Assembly: GCA_032207245.1 (NCBI GenBank)
Contig: CM063504.1
Span: forward strand, 77,372,637 to 77,436,636
DNA from: Pardosa pseudoannulata
Lineage: Eukaryota > Arthropoda > Arachnida > Araneae > Lycosidae
Length of the DNA stretch: 64,000 nt
Direction of reading: 5' to 3'
Below, in pieces: positions 46,166 through 57,575 of this stretch. Numbering within the stretch: the stretch's first letter is position 1; each line of letters starts with the position of its first letter. Made by a program: the position numbers and the translations under genes. Under the pieces are notes generated by a model, which ran no database searches, was not told where the DNA came from, and worked only from the letters and a program-made list of their open reading frames with translations.

Positions 46166-46299
46166 TCATGCGTTTACGGAAAGGAAGATTAAATTCGATA
46201 TTTAGATTACAAGTTTTATTTTATTAACAACACTTAAATGACTGATATTTAAGTTTCTTTTCTATTATCTTACAATGTAGTCGTAGCAATGAATTACAC

Positions 46300-46541
46300 T
46301 ACTGGAAAAAGTCAGAGCAGGAGATTGACCAAAGGACGAAAGCAATGTCAGTGAACTCCATTGGACAAGAGGGGTTGCTAACGCTGGTCAGTCTTGTTTG
46401 GCCCTGGCACCAGTAGTCATTGGACTTTGCTCGGTATATTTGAATGCCCCTTCAGAGAAAAAGCAGGTAAAGACGAAGCGAAGAGATAGCGGCATCAGAG
46501 GCAGGGAGTTACTTCAACATTTCCAGCAGTATATGGATATT
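46300..46541 (+). mobile_element. Probable LTR-derived sequence, left part
   Basis: GC-richer DNA leads into the duplicated block that carries AATAAA and a downstream GT-rich stretch. A TATA-like TCGGTATATTTGAATG lies at about 46430-46445, some 170 bp before the first AATAAA (46609-46614). This U3-R-U5-like order suggests an LTR on the + strand, but I could not fix TG/CA ends or a target-site repeat. Confidence 0.4.
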
Positions 46542-46988
46542 CCATATTGATACTTAATTTGTTTTATTTGAGTCACCACATTGTTCTTCATCAAAAATAT
46601 AATTGTAAAATAAAGAGTCTGCACAAGGGTAAGTCTTCGCTCATTTGTATCGGGTGTCTTATTCCTTGTGTTATCTCAGCAGCCCTGGTATAAGTCATTG
46701 GTACGTAATAGTAGTTAACTCTTTAAGACTCGTACATAAGATTTTCAACTGTCCTCTGGTTCGACTCCATTTTGATACTTAATTTGTTTTATTTGAGTCA
46801 CCACATTGTTCTTCATCAAAAATAGAATTGTAAAATAAAGAGTCTGCACAAGGGTAAGTCTTCGCTCATTTGTATTGGGTGTCTTATTCCTTGTGTTATC
46901 TCAGCAGCCCTGGTATAAGTCATTGGTACGTAATAGTAGTTAACTCTTTAAGACTCGTACATAAGATTTACAATTGTCCTCTGGTTCC
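46542..46988 (+). repeat. Recent tandem duplication, unit 225 bp
   Basis: CCAT(A/T)TTGATACTTAATTT begins at 46542 and 46767. The copies run through matching AATAAA signals (46609-46614 and 46834-46839), GAGTCTGCACAAGGGTAAGT, CTCAGCAGCCCTGGTATAAG and CATAAGATTT..CAA.TGTCC. I count about five differences over some 222 bp (about 98% identity), much closer than any other duplication in the window. The unit looks like the R/U5 part of an LTR plus about 70 bp of downstream sequence. Confidence 0.95.
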
Positions 46989-47940
46989 CAGACCTATATC
47001 CCAAAGTCTGCATGCTTTTCATCACCCACTCTTTTTTTAACTGTCAACCTAAGTAAACAAGTTCGTAATCGAATACAACAGTAATGAAATGTTTTATATT
47101 AGCCAGCAACAAGTAGACTTTCACAACGGGTTGTAAAATCCTTCAGAAAAAAACAACTGCTAATATAGGAGGTTTTAAATGAGTCTTCGGTTCAACGGTA
47201 TCAGCATTGCACTCAGCTATTAGCAGTCACGTCTCTAGGGGGTAAGAAAATTTTCTCAGGTTGCTTTGTCTATTCTGACACTCAGATGTCTTCGCTATAA
47301 AGGTCTATTGTGGGAATGAAAATGTTAAAATAATTTCAGGTTTTTTTCTTCCGTAATTTAATTGATGTAAACAATGGGGAAATAAATTAGCATAGATAGC
47401 AACATGGTTTTATTGAAAGAATCGATCATGCAAATTGAACAAAAAGAAATATTTGAGTACTCTCTAACATTTCTTTATCTTAATTAATATTTCAAATGAA
47501 AGAATTCTAATAATTTTTAAACATATAAGCAGCTAAAATACTTAAGTTATATAAGTTATGAATTATATGCGATATAATTATAATAAATAAAATTATTCAA
47601 TTTTTTTACCTTCACTATTTATGCGTTCACTTAAACATTAAAACTAATTAAAATTATTTCATAAGTAATTCTGAGATTTAGTAATGATTTTTATTTAATA
47701 ATACTTGTGTAAATTGACTGATATATAATACAATTTAAGTACCAAAATATCGATAAAATTCATTCTCCATCTTACTGGATATTTAACGATTTATACTTTA
47801 TTCTAAATTACCCCAAATTAATCTTCATTATCAGAAGTTCTTCCTATTTCATTTCATTACTGTTCTAGAATGAAACTATTGGATATAATAGATGAGCATA
47901 AATAGAGTCAGAAAAAAGACTGAACAACTTTTCTTTATAC
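46989..47940. other. Mixed stretch, nothing firmly recognised
   Basis: The patch 47170-47330 is GC-richer and vaguely tRNA/SINE-like, but clear box A/B matches are absent. The rest is AT-rich. Confidence 0.4.
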
Positions 47941-47944
47941 GTCG

Positions 47945-48055
47945 ATAGAAAGTTAGATTTAGATTTAAATTTAATGTGGGGCGGCCCATAAGAGCACCAT
48001 CACTGCGACCCAAGGTCTATTGTACTGACCCGCACCTCAATAACTGGAACAAAAG
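47945..48055 (-). mobile_element. Probable SINE 3' fragment, minus strand
   Basis: Read on the minus strand, a GC-rich body (GACCTTGGGTCGCAG, GGGCCGCCCCACA) runs into an AAATCTAAATCTAA tail (47949-47965). The layout, a GC-rich body followed by a short tandem tail, is the same as for the SINE at 5.1 kb, though the bodies are not clearly the same family. The tRNA head is absent. Confidence 0.45.
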
Positions 48056-48267
48056 TGTTCTAGCAATAAATTAAGAATATAGAAACAATTAAGTTCAAAG
48101 AGACCAATAACTGAAATAAATCTAAGCAGATGGAAAGTTATTTCCAGAAGCATTATTCTTAGTTATTTACTCAAACTGTATCGAAATTTTCAAAGTTATG
48201 TTTTGGTATTTGACATTAGCTTTCAATAAGGTTTTAGATAGCTATAACGTACAATACTCATTGAAGC

Positions 48268-49100
48268 TGTAACGGCGTGATTAAGCGGTGTATCGTCTTC
48301 AAAAAACTTTGCTTTGGTAGGTGGACTTGTGTCGATACAAAAGGATTGTTTTCCCGGCACCCTGTTTTTGCGGCCGATGATTGTTTAACCCGGACCAATC
48401 CAGTTGGTCGAAGGTGAGGTCATGGTTAGGTGACCCAATAATGAAATTGTGGGTGAGGCCCATCTCTTAGAGGCCCCTCCCCTAGAAAGAGACGAGAGAA
48501 GATTTGTTTTTTGAGAGAAGTTATTTATCTAGCAACCAGCTAATTCAGAGGTCTCCTTGACCAGTCTCTCTACCGGAGATTTTTTTTTGCTATAATCCCA
48601 CCTTGGGATCTTTTCTTTAAGGAGTAGCCAGCATCGGCTAACTCGGAGGTCACCAGTTGGAGGTCGCCAGTCAGAGGTCGACCAGTCTCTCCATCGGAGA
48701 GATTTTATTTAGCGAAATCCCGTCTTGAGATATATCTCTTGCTGAGACTGAAGCGATACCCTGTGCTTTGGGTTTCCTTTTTCTAATATAATCCTCTTCA
48801 GGATTGTTTGCAGTTATTCAGAACTAATTGTGCTTAGATCTTCTACCTGTACTTCAGAGAACTTTCGATAGAGCCACGAATTGTTTCTTCCGTCTAATCA
48901 CTCATATTTCGGCAGAGACTGAATTTAGTTTAGGTACCCGTCTCTACTCAGGCCTACGTGTACTAATCACTTGCCTGTAATCAGAGTATTTTTTTATAGT
49001 TGTGAAATGATGTTTATAGCAGAAGTGGAAATAAATTCATTATTCAAGATACACCTGATTCTTCCTTGTGTCACCTGAAACAGGGACCGGATACTTTACA
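48268..49100 (+). mobile_element. LTR (about 833 bp), solo or end-truncated
   Basis: Starts TGTAACGG and ends ATACTTTACA, giving the 5-bp terminal inverted repeat TGTAA/TTACA with TG...CA ends. AATAAA lies at 49030-49035, close to the end, followed by a C/T-rich U5-like stretch. The element is GC-richer than its flanks and contains an imperfect tandem duplication (about 48531-48625 and 48628-48750; shared GACCAGTCTCTC.A.CGGAGA and AATCCC). The 5 bp before it (GAAGC) and after it (GTGTT) do not match, so a target-site duplication is lacking; a perfect hairpin begins at the base after the final CA. No internal gag/pol sequence is present. Confidence 0.65.
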
Positions 49101-49129
49101 GTGTTTAGAGAACCGGCTTCTCTAAACAC
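49101..49129. repeat. Perfect inverted repeat, 12-bp stem, 5-nt loop
   Basis: GTGTTTAGAGAA (49101-49112), loop CCGGC, TTCTCTAAACAC (49118-49129). It starts at the first base after the LTR end. No U-run follows and this is eukaryotic DNA, so a terminator reading is not favoured. It may be element-derived. Confidence 0.9.
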
Positions 49130-52100
49130 ACTAAATGAAAAAGTTAATGTTTTGAAACATTAAGTTCAAAATTATCAAAAAAATAAAATAAAATTTGAAA
49201 CTTCATAAATTTGTTTCATATGTAGTGTTTTACTATTAATTTATATTACTCATTTTATCAAATTTGGTGATAAAAATCGCCGAATTTATCTATTTGGTGA
49301 TATTAGTGGCATATATCACAGCTAGCGTAACATTCATGTCTGATATTTAATTCTGTTACACAATTTTTTAATTATGCAGGTAATTCTAAAAATTACATAG
49401 TCATTTATGTACATATTTATAAATATACATTGCTGCATATTTTTAACTTAAAAGTAAGCTTTTCTTTTACTTTGGTACTTAAGAAATCTATTAAAATATG
49501 TAGAACTGCATTCTTTATGCAAAAGATTATATTTGTATCCGTTATAGATTATATATGTTAATAGTCTATGAAAACACAAGTCATAACAATTTCAGAGCTA
49601 CAAAATTATTTATGAAATTCTAGAGATTTATAGCTTAAACTTAAATTCTTAATACTTATAATAAGCTCTTTACATAAGAAACTATGATAATGTCTAAATT
49701 AAATTGGAACTAAATTTAGTGTTTTATAAATTTGCCTCGATTTTGGACGTAATTTCAAGCTTTAACTGAAACTAGATACTGAAATCTCTAATTTAATTAT
49801 AATGATGCAGTGGAATGTAAATATGTCATACTTTTAAATAACCGTATTATTAAACGCTGTGTCTACAGAAGCCAAACTTTATGCATTGGAACCTTGAAAT
49901 TATCTGAGACTTAATTAAATAAATATTTTACTAAATATACTGGCTGAAATATTATGGAAAATTAGTAGTTAGAATGATTAAAGTGTCTCATTTCCAACTA
50001 AATATTCTATAGTTCTGTATTCTTAAAAGATGGATAGAGGAAACTTTTTTTAATACAATATTTTTATAAATGTTGTATTAAAATAACAGTTGCAATTCTT
50101 TTATATAAGAGTACATGTTACCCGTTCATCTTGTTTTGTGAATATTAGCATTTAAAATTAGATTAAAAATAGAATGATTTTATAGTGGAAGTATTTTACA
50201 TGTTGAACGTTGAAAAATATACAATTATGTTGATTTCCAAGCGTTGAAAGACCTTGTTATTCTTTAAAATTAAACTAAAATGTACCTGAAAATATGCTAT
50301 GTCACGGTACAAGGAGTAAGTCCGTGTCAATGTTTCACTAATGAACGCGAGTGTATTTAGTTCTCATGTTACTATAAAATCAAAGGGGATGTATTTATAT
50401 AACAATCCTTAAATTCATTCAATTATTACTCATCAGCAAAAGACATCAGGCAGTGGTGAAAATGAATTTGAATTAGACGATAATACATCTAATTTGTATA
50501 TTGCCACATCTACCCAAACTACAGTAAGAGCACATTTAAATTAATGATATGTAATCCGTTAATATATACAAATGAACAGAAAAATCAAATAGGAAAAAAT
50601 TAAAAAATACAAATAGACAAAAAGAATCGTTTTGGAAAAGAATTTGTCATAAAATTATTGTATGACAGCTAACTATTTTACAGATCACTTTTAGGGTAAA
50701 TTTTTACATATATTAATAAACTTTTGATTCAAAGTTCATCATAAAACTTGAAATTTCTATAGAGTTGTAGAAGGACGATTTTCTCACTATGTGGTGAGTA
50801 ATAATAACTCCCGTCTATGTCTACAAAAAGCTGAAACGTTATACGGATTAGAGTAGAAATGTAGTAACCCCAAAAATGATCACTAAAAGAAGGCTCCTTG
50901 GTTTACCACCGCGTATTGATTTGGGACAATAGAAGATTCAATGAAAACATTCACACGGACCACAGCGCAATATCTCCTAGGGGATATTTTAAATGTAGGC
51001 ACCACATGGGTCACACGAGTACAGAAGAAAACACAACATGCCGAAATATGTTGTGACAGGATGGCTGTGTAATGGGGTATAGACACTGAAGGATAGAGCG
51101 CTTATCTGATCACAGCTTTTGATCAGGTGAACAACCTCATGAATCAAGTACATCGCACATCAACACGGTCCTCTTTCTGAATCTTACATTTCTAGTATTC
51201 AAAGAATTTACTATATAATAATCTAAATGCATTTCAATCGAAATATAACATTGTGAATCATAACTTTAAAGACTAATCAATATATTTATATAGAACTTTA
51301 TTTTCCTACCTTATGAAACAAACAAGAAAATCATGCCATAGGGATAGTAAAAATAAAAGTACCTTATCTATTTTTTTGCAAGTATGTTGTTAATGTTCAT
51401 GCCAGATATGTTTTCAAGTTCTTAAGTAACATATGCAACTGGCATGTGATATTTTTCAATATTTTTATTTGAGTTCTAAATGGAGTATTATAAGGATTCT
51501 TTAGTATGCCACTTCCTATTATTATGTTTAAATTTCAATTACAAATACAGTTTACTATCATATTATTTCTTTCACAGCAGTTGAAATCTGCATTTATAGT
51601 AAGGCCAAAATTTGAGGATAATATTTTGATGACTGTGACATTCAGATATTTTCCGACGAATATGAATTTTCTCATACTGGAGATGATTTGGCATCCACTT
51701 ATTTGGCTATTACGGATTATCTTAAAGAAAATAGCTTTTCTTTACCAAGAAATATGCAAAATTAAATAGATATAAGTGATAAGTAAAATAAAAAATATGA
51801 AATTTGAAGAGATAATTTCTAATATTTTTATAATGTCATAATCGGGAAGAATAAGTATACTTAAAGTTCTCAAACTTATAAAAATTGATAAAATGACTGA
51901 TATGCAATACAATTTAAAAAAAAAGAATCAGATAAACCATGTATGCATATAAACGTAGTAAATATTCAATGAAAATTATTAATAAATAAAAAATATTATT
52001 ATCAACTGTTTTAAAGGTATCTAATTAATTTATTTCTATTCCAGTTTTTTTAACTCCTAATCACGATATGTTAATAGCAAGGAACGTTTGGACCTAAACT

Positions 52101-53825
52101 ATTAAAACTTAGTAGCTATATATTGTTCTTAAGATATTCCTTGTTAGTCATATTTTATAATTGAGTGAAAAAAATTTATTAAATTACCATTTTCATTTTA
52201 TTTAATTGTATGTCCAGTGACCCGTTGTGTGCAAAGGACAGATGAACTATCTGGAATAATGTTATTTCTCGGACTCCTCTACTGTATGCAATTTACTGCA
52301 TTTTCAGCTAAGTGATACATCAACGTTAGGGACAAAATATGGAAACGAATTATCTTTTCTGTTCACGTACCGGGCCTCCTCTCACTGTGAATAAGATCTC
52401 GTACGTGTGTCGACTTTCACAGAAATCAAATATGAAGAGAGGGACTCATGACAAAAACTTCCAAATCGAAAATAAAGCCACGTTCATTTATTCAACGCTT
52501 AAGGAATATTAAAAGTGTAAATATAGATTACAAAAGGGTGTACTTCTTATCAACAGGTAACATCAGGTGTTTATTAATATATTAGATGTTTATGACAGTT
52601 CCCAAAATGCACTTCTGTAAGTTTGTTTTAATAGCATATGGATATGAATAAAATAGAAGATATATTTTAGGGAATTACTCTGTTAAATTGTTAATACTTA
52701 ATTGGATGATAAAGAAACGTGCATTTGTAAATGAATATCATTGCAAACTCACGTGTATATAGATCTGTATACAGAGATGTAGAGTAGGAAAAAAAGCTAG
52801 GGCTAAACATTATCTATGCCTATAGCTGGAATTCAAACTAGAAAAAAGTAGTATTTATATTTATACTCTTTGAAAATAATGATTATTTATTTTTTTTAAT
52901 TTTTTAATAAAGCTATGAAATAAAAATGGATAGTTTTTCATTTTAACTCAGTTTTACTCTGAAATTTTTCAGTTTTACTCTAAAATTTGTAAACTATAGT
53001 TTAAAAAACATCCCTAATTATCGATGTAAACTATTGTTGTGTTAACTAAAAATTTTGTGCATGAAAAATATGTTTAATAAAATATAATAAATAAAATAAA
53101 TTTAATAAAAGAAACTTTGCATGTCGCATTAAGACAATATACATACGTAACGGGAAACAGGCTTGCTGAACATAAATTTTCAGATCACATGATTTAAAAC
53201 TTTATTATACATTTTGAAATAGATTTCTTGTTATTGAAGAATGTCAAGTTCTGATGTTTTCTCCGGTTAGAAAGTTTCCTTTATTCTCAGAAGTCACTAC
53301 ATGTACATATCTTAACAATTGAAATTTGATTTCCTTGGATGAATGTTAGATGTATTATTTATCACCAAGCTGTACATTATTTAAAAATATAAGAGTAAAT
53401 GAAAGCTGTAGACATTTAAATGTGTATTTTAATTGAAAATTAGTGAAAAGAATATAACGTCATAGGAATATTTTTTCAGATCTTTGTACACATGTGCATT
53501 CAAAATTTGAAATACTGTCTTGAAATCTTTTTTTAGCACATACAAAATGATATACATTACTCTGTATAAGAAATGTAAAGGAATATTTTGTGTCATTTTC
53601 CTTAAATGCTTAATTCGCTGCTGAAAATTATTTATTCAGAATTGATTGGCATTGAATCTCTCCAAGGCTGTATAACTTAAGCTACATTTTTTAACACGCA
53701 TGTCTTTATTTCAAATCTAAAGAAACACGTAATACTGTAAACTGCCAACAATATTGGATTTCTTTGGTTACATTTAGTATTACATTTTTGTTTACATTTT
53801 ACATTTTTGCAATACGAGAGTTAAT
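49130..53825. other. AT-rich stretch with one GC-elevated patch
   Basis: The patch 50860-51180 is GC-richer and contains a 67-residue minus-strand frame (50883-51086) of balanced composition with Thr-Phe-Lys-Ile-Ser-Pro-Arg-Arg and Val-rich text. It could be a decayed retroelement fragment, but I cannot name a domain. The 87-residue frame at 51506-51769 is hydrophobic and AT-driven. Nothing else was seen. Confidence 0.4.
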
Positions 53826-53945
53826 GATATCGGCACCTATTGTTTAAAGCCTATTTCAAACGGCTGCGAATAATCATGCCACAGTGAAGTTCAAACCTAC
53901 GAACTCCTATACTGAAGATCTACGCCCTAACCATCATTTGGCAAA
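53826..53945 (-). mobile_element. SINE, 17.8-kb family, 5' two-thirds, minus strand
   Basis: Reverse-complemented, it reads GGTTAGGGCGTAGATC, GGAGTTCGTAGGTTTGAAC, GTGGCATGATTATTCG, AGCCGTTTGAAATAGGCTTT, AAACAATAGGTGCCG, in the order of the 17.8-kb copy. Box B has decayed (GGTTTGAACTT). The C/A-rich 3' tail is missing. Confidence 0.8.
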
Positions 53946-54217
53946 CAATATTGGAATAATGAAAGACGTTACTCTAAAATCTACTAGAAATTGTTTTTAT
54001 TAAAATAAAAAATTGTACATATAAAAATTCATTTAAAACATTCCTGATATCAGTTATTATACCAGTTATTTGCCTATATTCTTTTATATTAGGTCAAAAA
54101 GGATTGAAGCATGAGTATGGTGGTTTGACAAACCCTGCTAGACAATACCCCAACAATAAAGTCGCCTGAAATTATGCACCATAAAAACTAATAATACATA
54201 CTTGAAACCTATAATAA
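53946..54217. other. AT-rich spacer with a short readable frame
   Basis: At about 54094-54162 one + frame reads as a balanced 23-codon peptide (Lys-Gly-Leu-Lys-His-Glu-Tyr-Gly-Gly start) before a TGA. It might belong with the exon-like segment that follows, or be chance. Confidence 0.3.
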
Positions 54218-54454
54218 ATTACGCTCTATCAGAATGATATTGAAACTATGACTACTAGAGTAATTGACAGAGGCATGCTCTGTTATGATTATCCGACGGA
54301 AGCTCAACAACAAACATCAACTGTCACCAATGTCGGATATTTCATTTCGAAATACAAGGATGTCCAAGACGTTGACTTCCGGCAGTCTCTTTATTTCAAT
54401 TCCTCAGATCCTCTTAAAGGAATTATACATAATGCCATTTATTCTTTCAGGTAA
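54218..54454 (+). other. Candidate exon (uncertain), ends at a consensus splice donor
   Basis: One + frame is open from 54218 (after TAA) to the TAA at 54452-54454. That stop lies inside TTTCAG/GTAAGA (donor GT at 54451-54452), so the frame would leave the stop out if spliced there. The acceptor could be TCTATCAG (ending about 54232) with a weak pyrimidine tract. The peptide is balanced (acidic, Gln/Thr and aromatic residues: YDYPTEAQQQ, VGYFISKYKDVQDVDF, SLYFNSSDP) and free of low complexity, unlike other frames here. The V..VGYFI..V.DVDF..SLYF spacing loosely recalls the extracellular beta-strand region of Cys-loop ligand-gated channels, but the usual W.DPRL is absent, so I assign no function. 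A second frame (54264-54575) is also open. Confidence 0.3.
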
Positions 54455-56446
54455 GATAGCCCTTTTTTTCTTATTATACGTCTATTCCACATTCTGTTAT
54501 ATTCGAAACTGCTCAACTATTAATAAATGTCTCTACATAAATAGGAACATTGTTAATTTAAACCTACTTTTATGACTGTATCTTTTATCTGGAGTAGTTA
54601 TTATTTTCATAAAATAACAATTTATCGATGATTGCCCGAGATTTCTTGTATACCTATATTGCTCAAAAACAGTCAAAATGACTGCATTGTGAAAAAATAA
54701 CAAATATGTAAAGAAATTTGTTTAAAATTAATTTTTAATATTATATAATAAAGGAGGGCGGAAGTAACTACAATTATTCATAAACACATTTATATGTTAT
54801 AGAAAAAGTCACCAAATTCTAAGAAATTGTGTCATTATATTTCATAATTGTTTTTCTAATTGAAATTAAAAAACAGTCAAAATAACTGCCTTGGGCAATC
54901 TAGTGTTAATTAAGGCTTATATGAGAATGGCCAGTGATTTTTTACATTACGTGTAGTACCGGGAGTCTAAATATACTTTATCATAACAACAATATGATAA
55001 CTATTTAAATATATGCAAAATTACATATTGATATTCGTTTAGATTCGCTTAGTTTTTATAAAACACGTACTTATACCTGTACCATACTTTAGTACTTTGT
55101 TTTGTCATCTTATTGCTCTAAACAAAATACTTAAGTACTTTTTCAGCTTTTTATTATGTTTCAACGATGTTTTATGTATTTTAATGAATATTAAGAATAT
55201 AATAAAGTTTATAGTTTGGTGACAAAAGTTAAAGGGCAAAGATGTATAAACAAAATTCAAATATATTGAGTTGAATTGACAATACAGGTTAAAGCCTATA
55301 TATTCTATTTTACTAATATTTTGTACAAAATAGCCTATTTTTTAAAACTTTATTAAAGTTTTGATACAAATGTGTCTATTTTCTATATTTTCTACCGTTA
55401 TAAACCTAAAAACCAGAATGATTAACAGGTATTCTCAAATTTAAAAAAAAATTTTCTTCGAACGTAGGAAGTTACCTTAAGGAAACAAAATACTTTTTTG
55501 TGATAAACTCCTTGAAAACATTGTCTAGTAATATCGTAGACAATGAGAAAATGCATGCATGTTAAACATTTAGACATCATTAATAAGGTAATACGAAAAC
55601 TTAATAAAATAAATTTTAAGATCTAAAACAAGGACATGCAACAAATACTATTTTAATTTTATAAAATAATAATTGAAAAATAAAAAGGTGACTCAACAAT
55701 GAGGTTAACGGTTAGACTGACTATTTAGGTGAAAAAAAATAAAGTCATATTCAAACTCTCTTATACCCATACCTCCATTAAACATTAAAAAATACCTTAA
55801 TAAAAAGACAAAGCTTTTTTCAATTGCCATTCTCAGCTGCAAAATTTTGATAATGAATATTATACAGATACATCTCTAGAAATATAAGAAATACATCTCA
55901 AATGGATAATTTTAAATATTTTTGTCATACAAATTTAATTAAGTCGGTGCAAAATCAGTTGCCTCCATAATTAACAACAGTGTTTAAATACCTCCTTACA
56001 AAATGCCAGTTAATTTTAAGTCGGGTAAAATGAGGCTGAATGTGCAACCACTCGTGAAGTATCAAATATCAACTACAATGGTAATTACTAATAGTTGTGT
56101 AGATTGTTTCTTCTCATAGTATAATTATATATAGACCTATATAATAACTTGTAAATATAAAAATAAATACTTTCTTTAAAGAAAACTTCGTTTTCAGAAT
56201 ATTTAAAATACTTTAATTTAAGTATCACATATTTAAATATTTAATCAAATATTTTCCTTGTAGTCTATAAAATAATATCTAGTACAACAATATATGTTTA
56301 ATATATTTTAAGTATTCTAAACACTTCTGGTAGCCTCCTGAAAGTAGGTAGCATACGTGAGAGGTTCTGGTAAAATATTATAGTTACAATAGTTACAATA
56401 GCTTATTCATCCATACCATAGAAATGACTGTGAATTAAAAGAACTC
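54455..56446. other. AT-rich stretch, nothing recognised
   Basis: The phrase AAAAACAGTCAAAATGACTG (about 54666) recurs as AAAAACAGTCAAAATAACTG (about 54869), a weak direct repeat. No gene or element seen. Confidence 0.45.
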
Positions 56447-57333
56447 TAAGAGGCAGGTAAAAAAATGGTTTGTTTTATGGCTGAGAATTATCTGGGACAG
56501 GCTTTTCATTTTCCTCTAAAGGCTCCCGATACTTTGAATGCAGTTTAGAACCACGTTAAATTGATTTAGAAAGATAATTCAAAGTTTTCTAAGCTACGTC
56601 GAAATTATCGGTAAATTCATCCTATTTTTTTTTCTAATAATAGAAGGAAAGGTATGAAACTATCATTTCCATTATACCCTGGAGGTAGATAAATTATTCG
56701 TTTTAAACGTTTCTCGCTTTAAATTTTGCTAACCCTAACTCATTACGAATCCAATATGGATGCCCTATCGATTCCAGGTCTTTTGACCACCGCGGAATGT
56801 AATAGGTTCAAAGATGTCGGGGAAAATCTTCCGATGTTTGCCGAAGTTCAACAGTGATACTTGGAAAGCGATTTCAAATAGCTAAAGGTACAGTTAAATC
56901 CCAAACAGCGAGCGAGCTAAAACAGGGATACAGCGATCACGTCGTGACTGTTTAAATGCCTCCAATAGTTCAATGTGCATTGATTGAATCAAGTAATCTT
57001 TGAGATTGAAGATCACGATTGCAAGTCATTCCGGTCCATTGCTAAAAGAATGTGTTTCAAACATAAGATAAGAAAGCGATCAAAATAAACATGCTCCTTC
57101 CTATTGGTGCAACCGTATGGCTAACTATTTCATTTTTATACTTAACTAATATTGTTCCATTTTACAATTATTCTGACTAAAAGTATTCGTTTTAAAATGC
57201 ACTCGCTTTGAATTTTGTTAACCGTAACTCGTAAAGAATTCAAAATGGATGCTCTATCCATTTCAAATCCAAACTCTTCATAAATTCGGGAACAGACGGA
57301 CAGATAAATTATTCTTTTATTATATAGGGGATT
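56447..57333 (+). repeat. Dispersed repeat, copy B, with an internal duplication
   Basis: Its left module (56455-56565) and right module (57185-57333) match copy A at 24.3-25.1 kb in order and orientation. The right end is TTTTATTATATAGGGGATTA. A third block at about 56698-56785 (CTCGCTTTAAATTTTGCTAA, ATGGATGCCCTATC) repeats the right module about 489 bp upstream, so this copy carries two versions of it. No transposase or reverse-transcriptase motif was found. Confidence 0.78.
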
Positions 57334-57575
57334 ACAACTCCAACAAAATCTATACATGAGGGACATTCTGTGCGCATAACACAAAGAAAGAAATCTTGCT
57401 AAAAACACTGAAAAGATTTTAAAAGTCAATTTAAAGCATGTTTTAAGGATCCTAAATACATTACGAGACATGTTGCAGTTGCAGCATGAATTTATTTGGG
57501 AAGGATTAGATAATAAATATCGATCAATAACTTGATAAATTTAGTTTTATAGCAGCCTCCCTTATACCTTTTATT
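57334..57575. other. Spacer, nothing recognised
   Basis: A minus-strand 109-residue frame (57142-57471) overlaps the end of dispersed-repeat copy B and has no recognised domain; not called. Confidence 0.45.

Noticed and set aside
47170..47330. Further tRNA-derived SINE
   Set aside because: GC-richer and loosely tRNA-like, but no convincing box A/box B pair or tail could be placed.
49101..49129. Intrinsic transcription terminator
   Set aside because: Stem-loop without a T-run and in animal-type DNA where such terminators do not apply.
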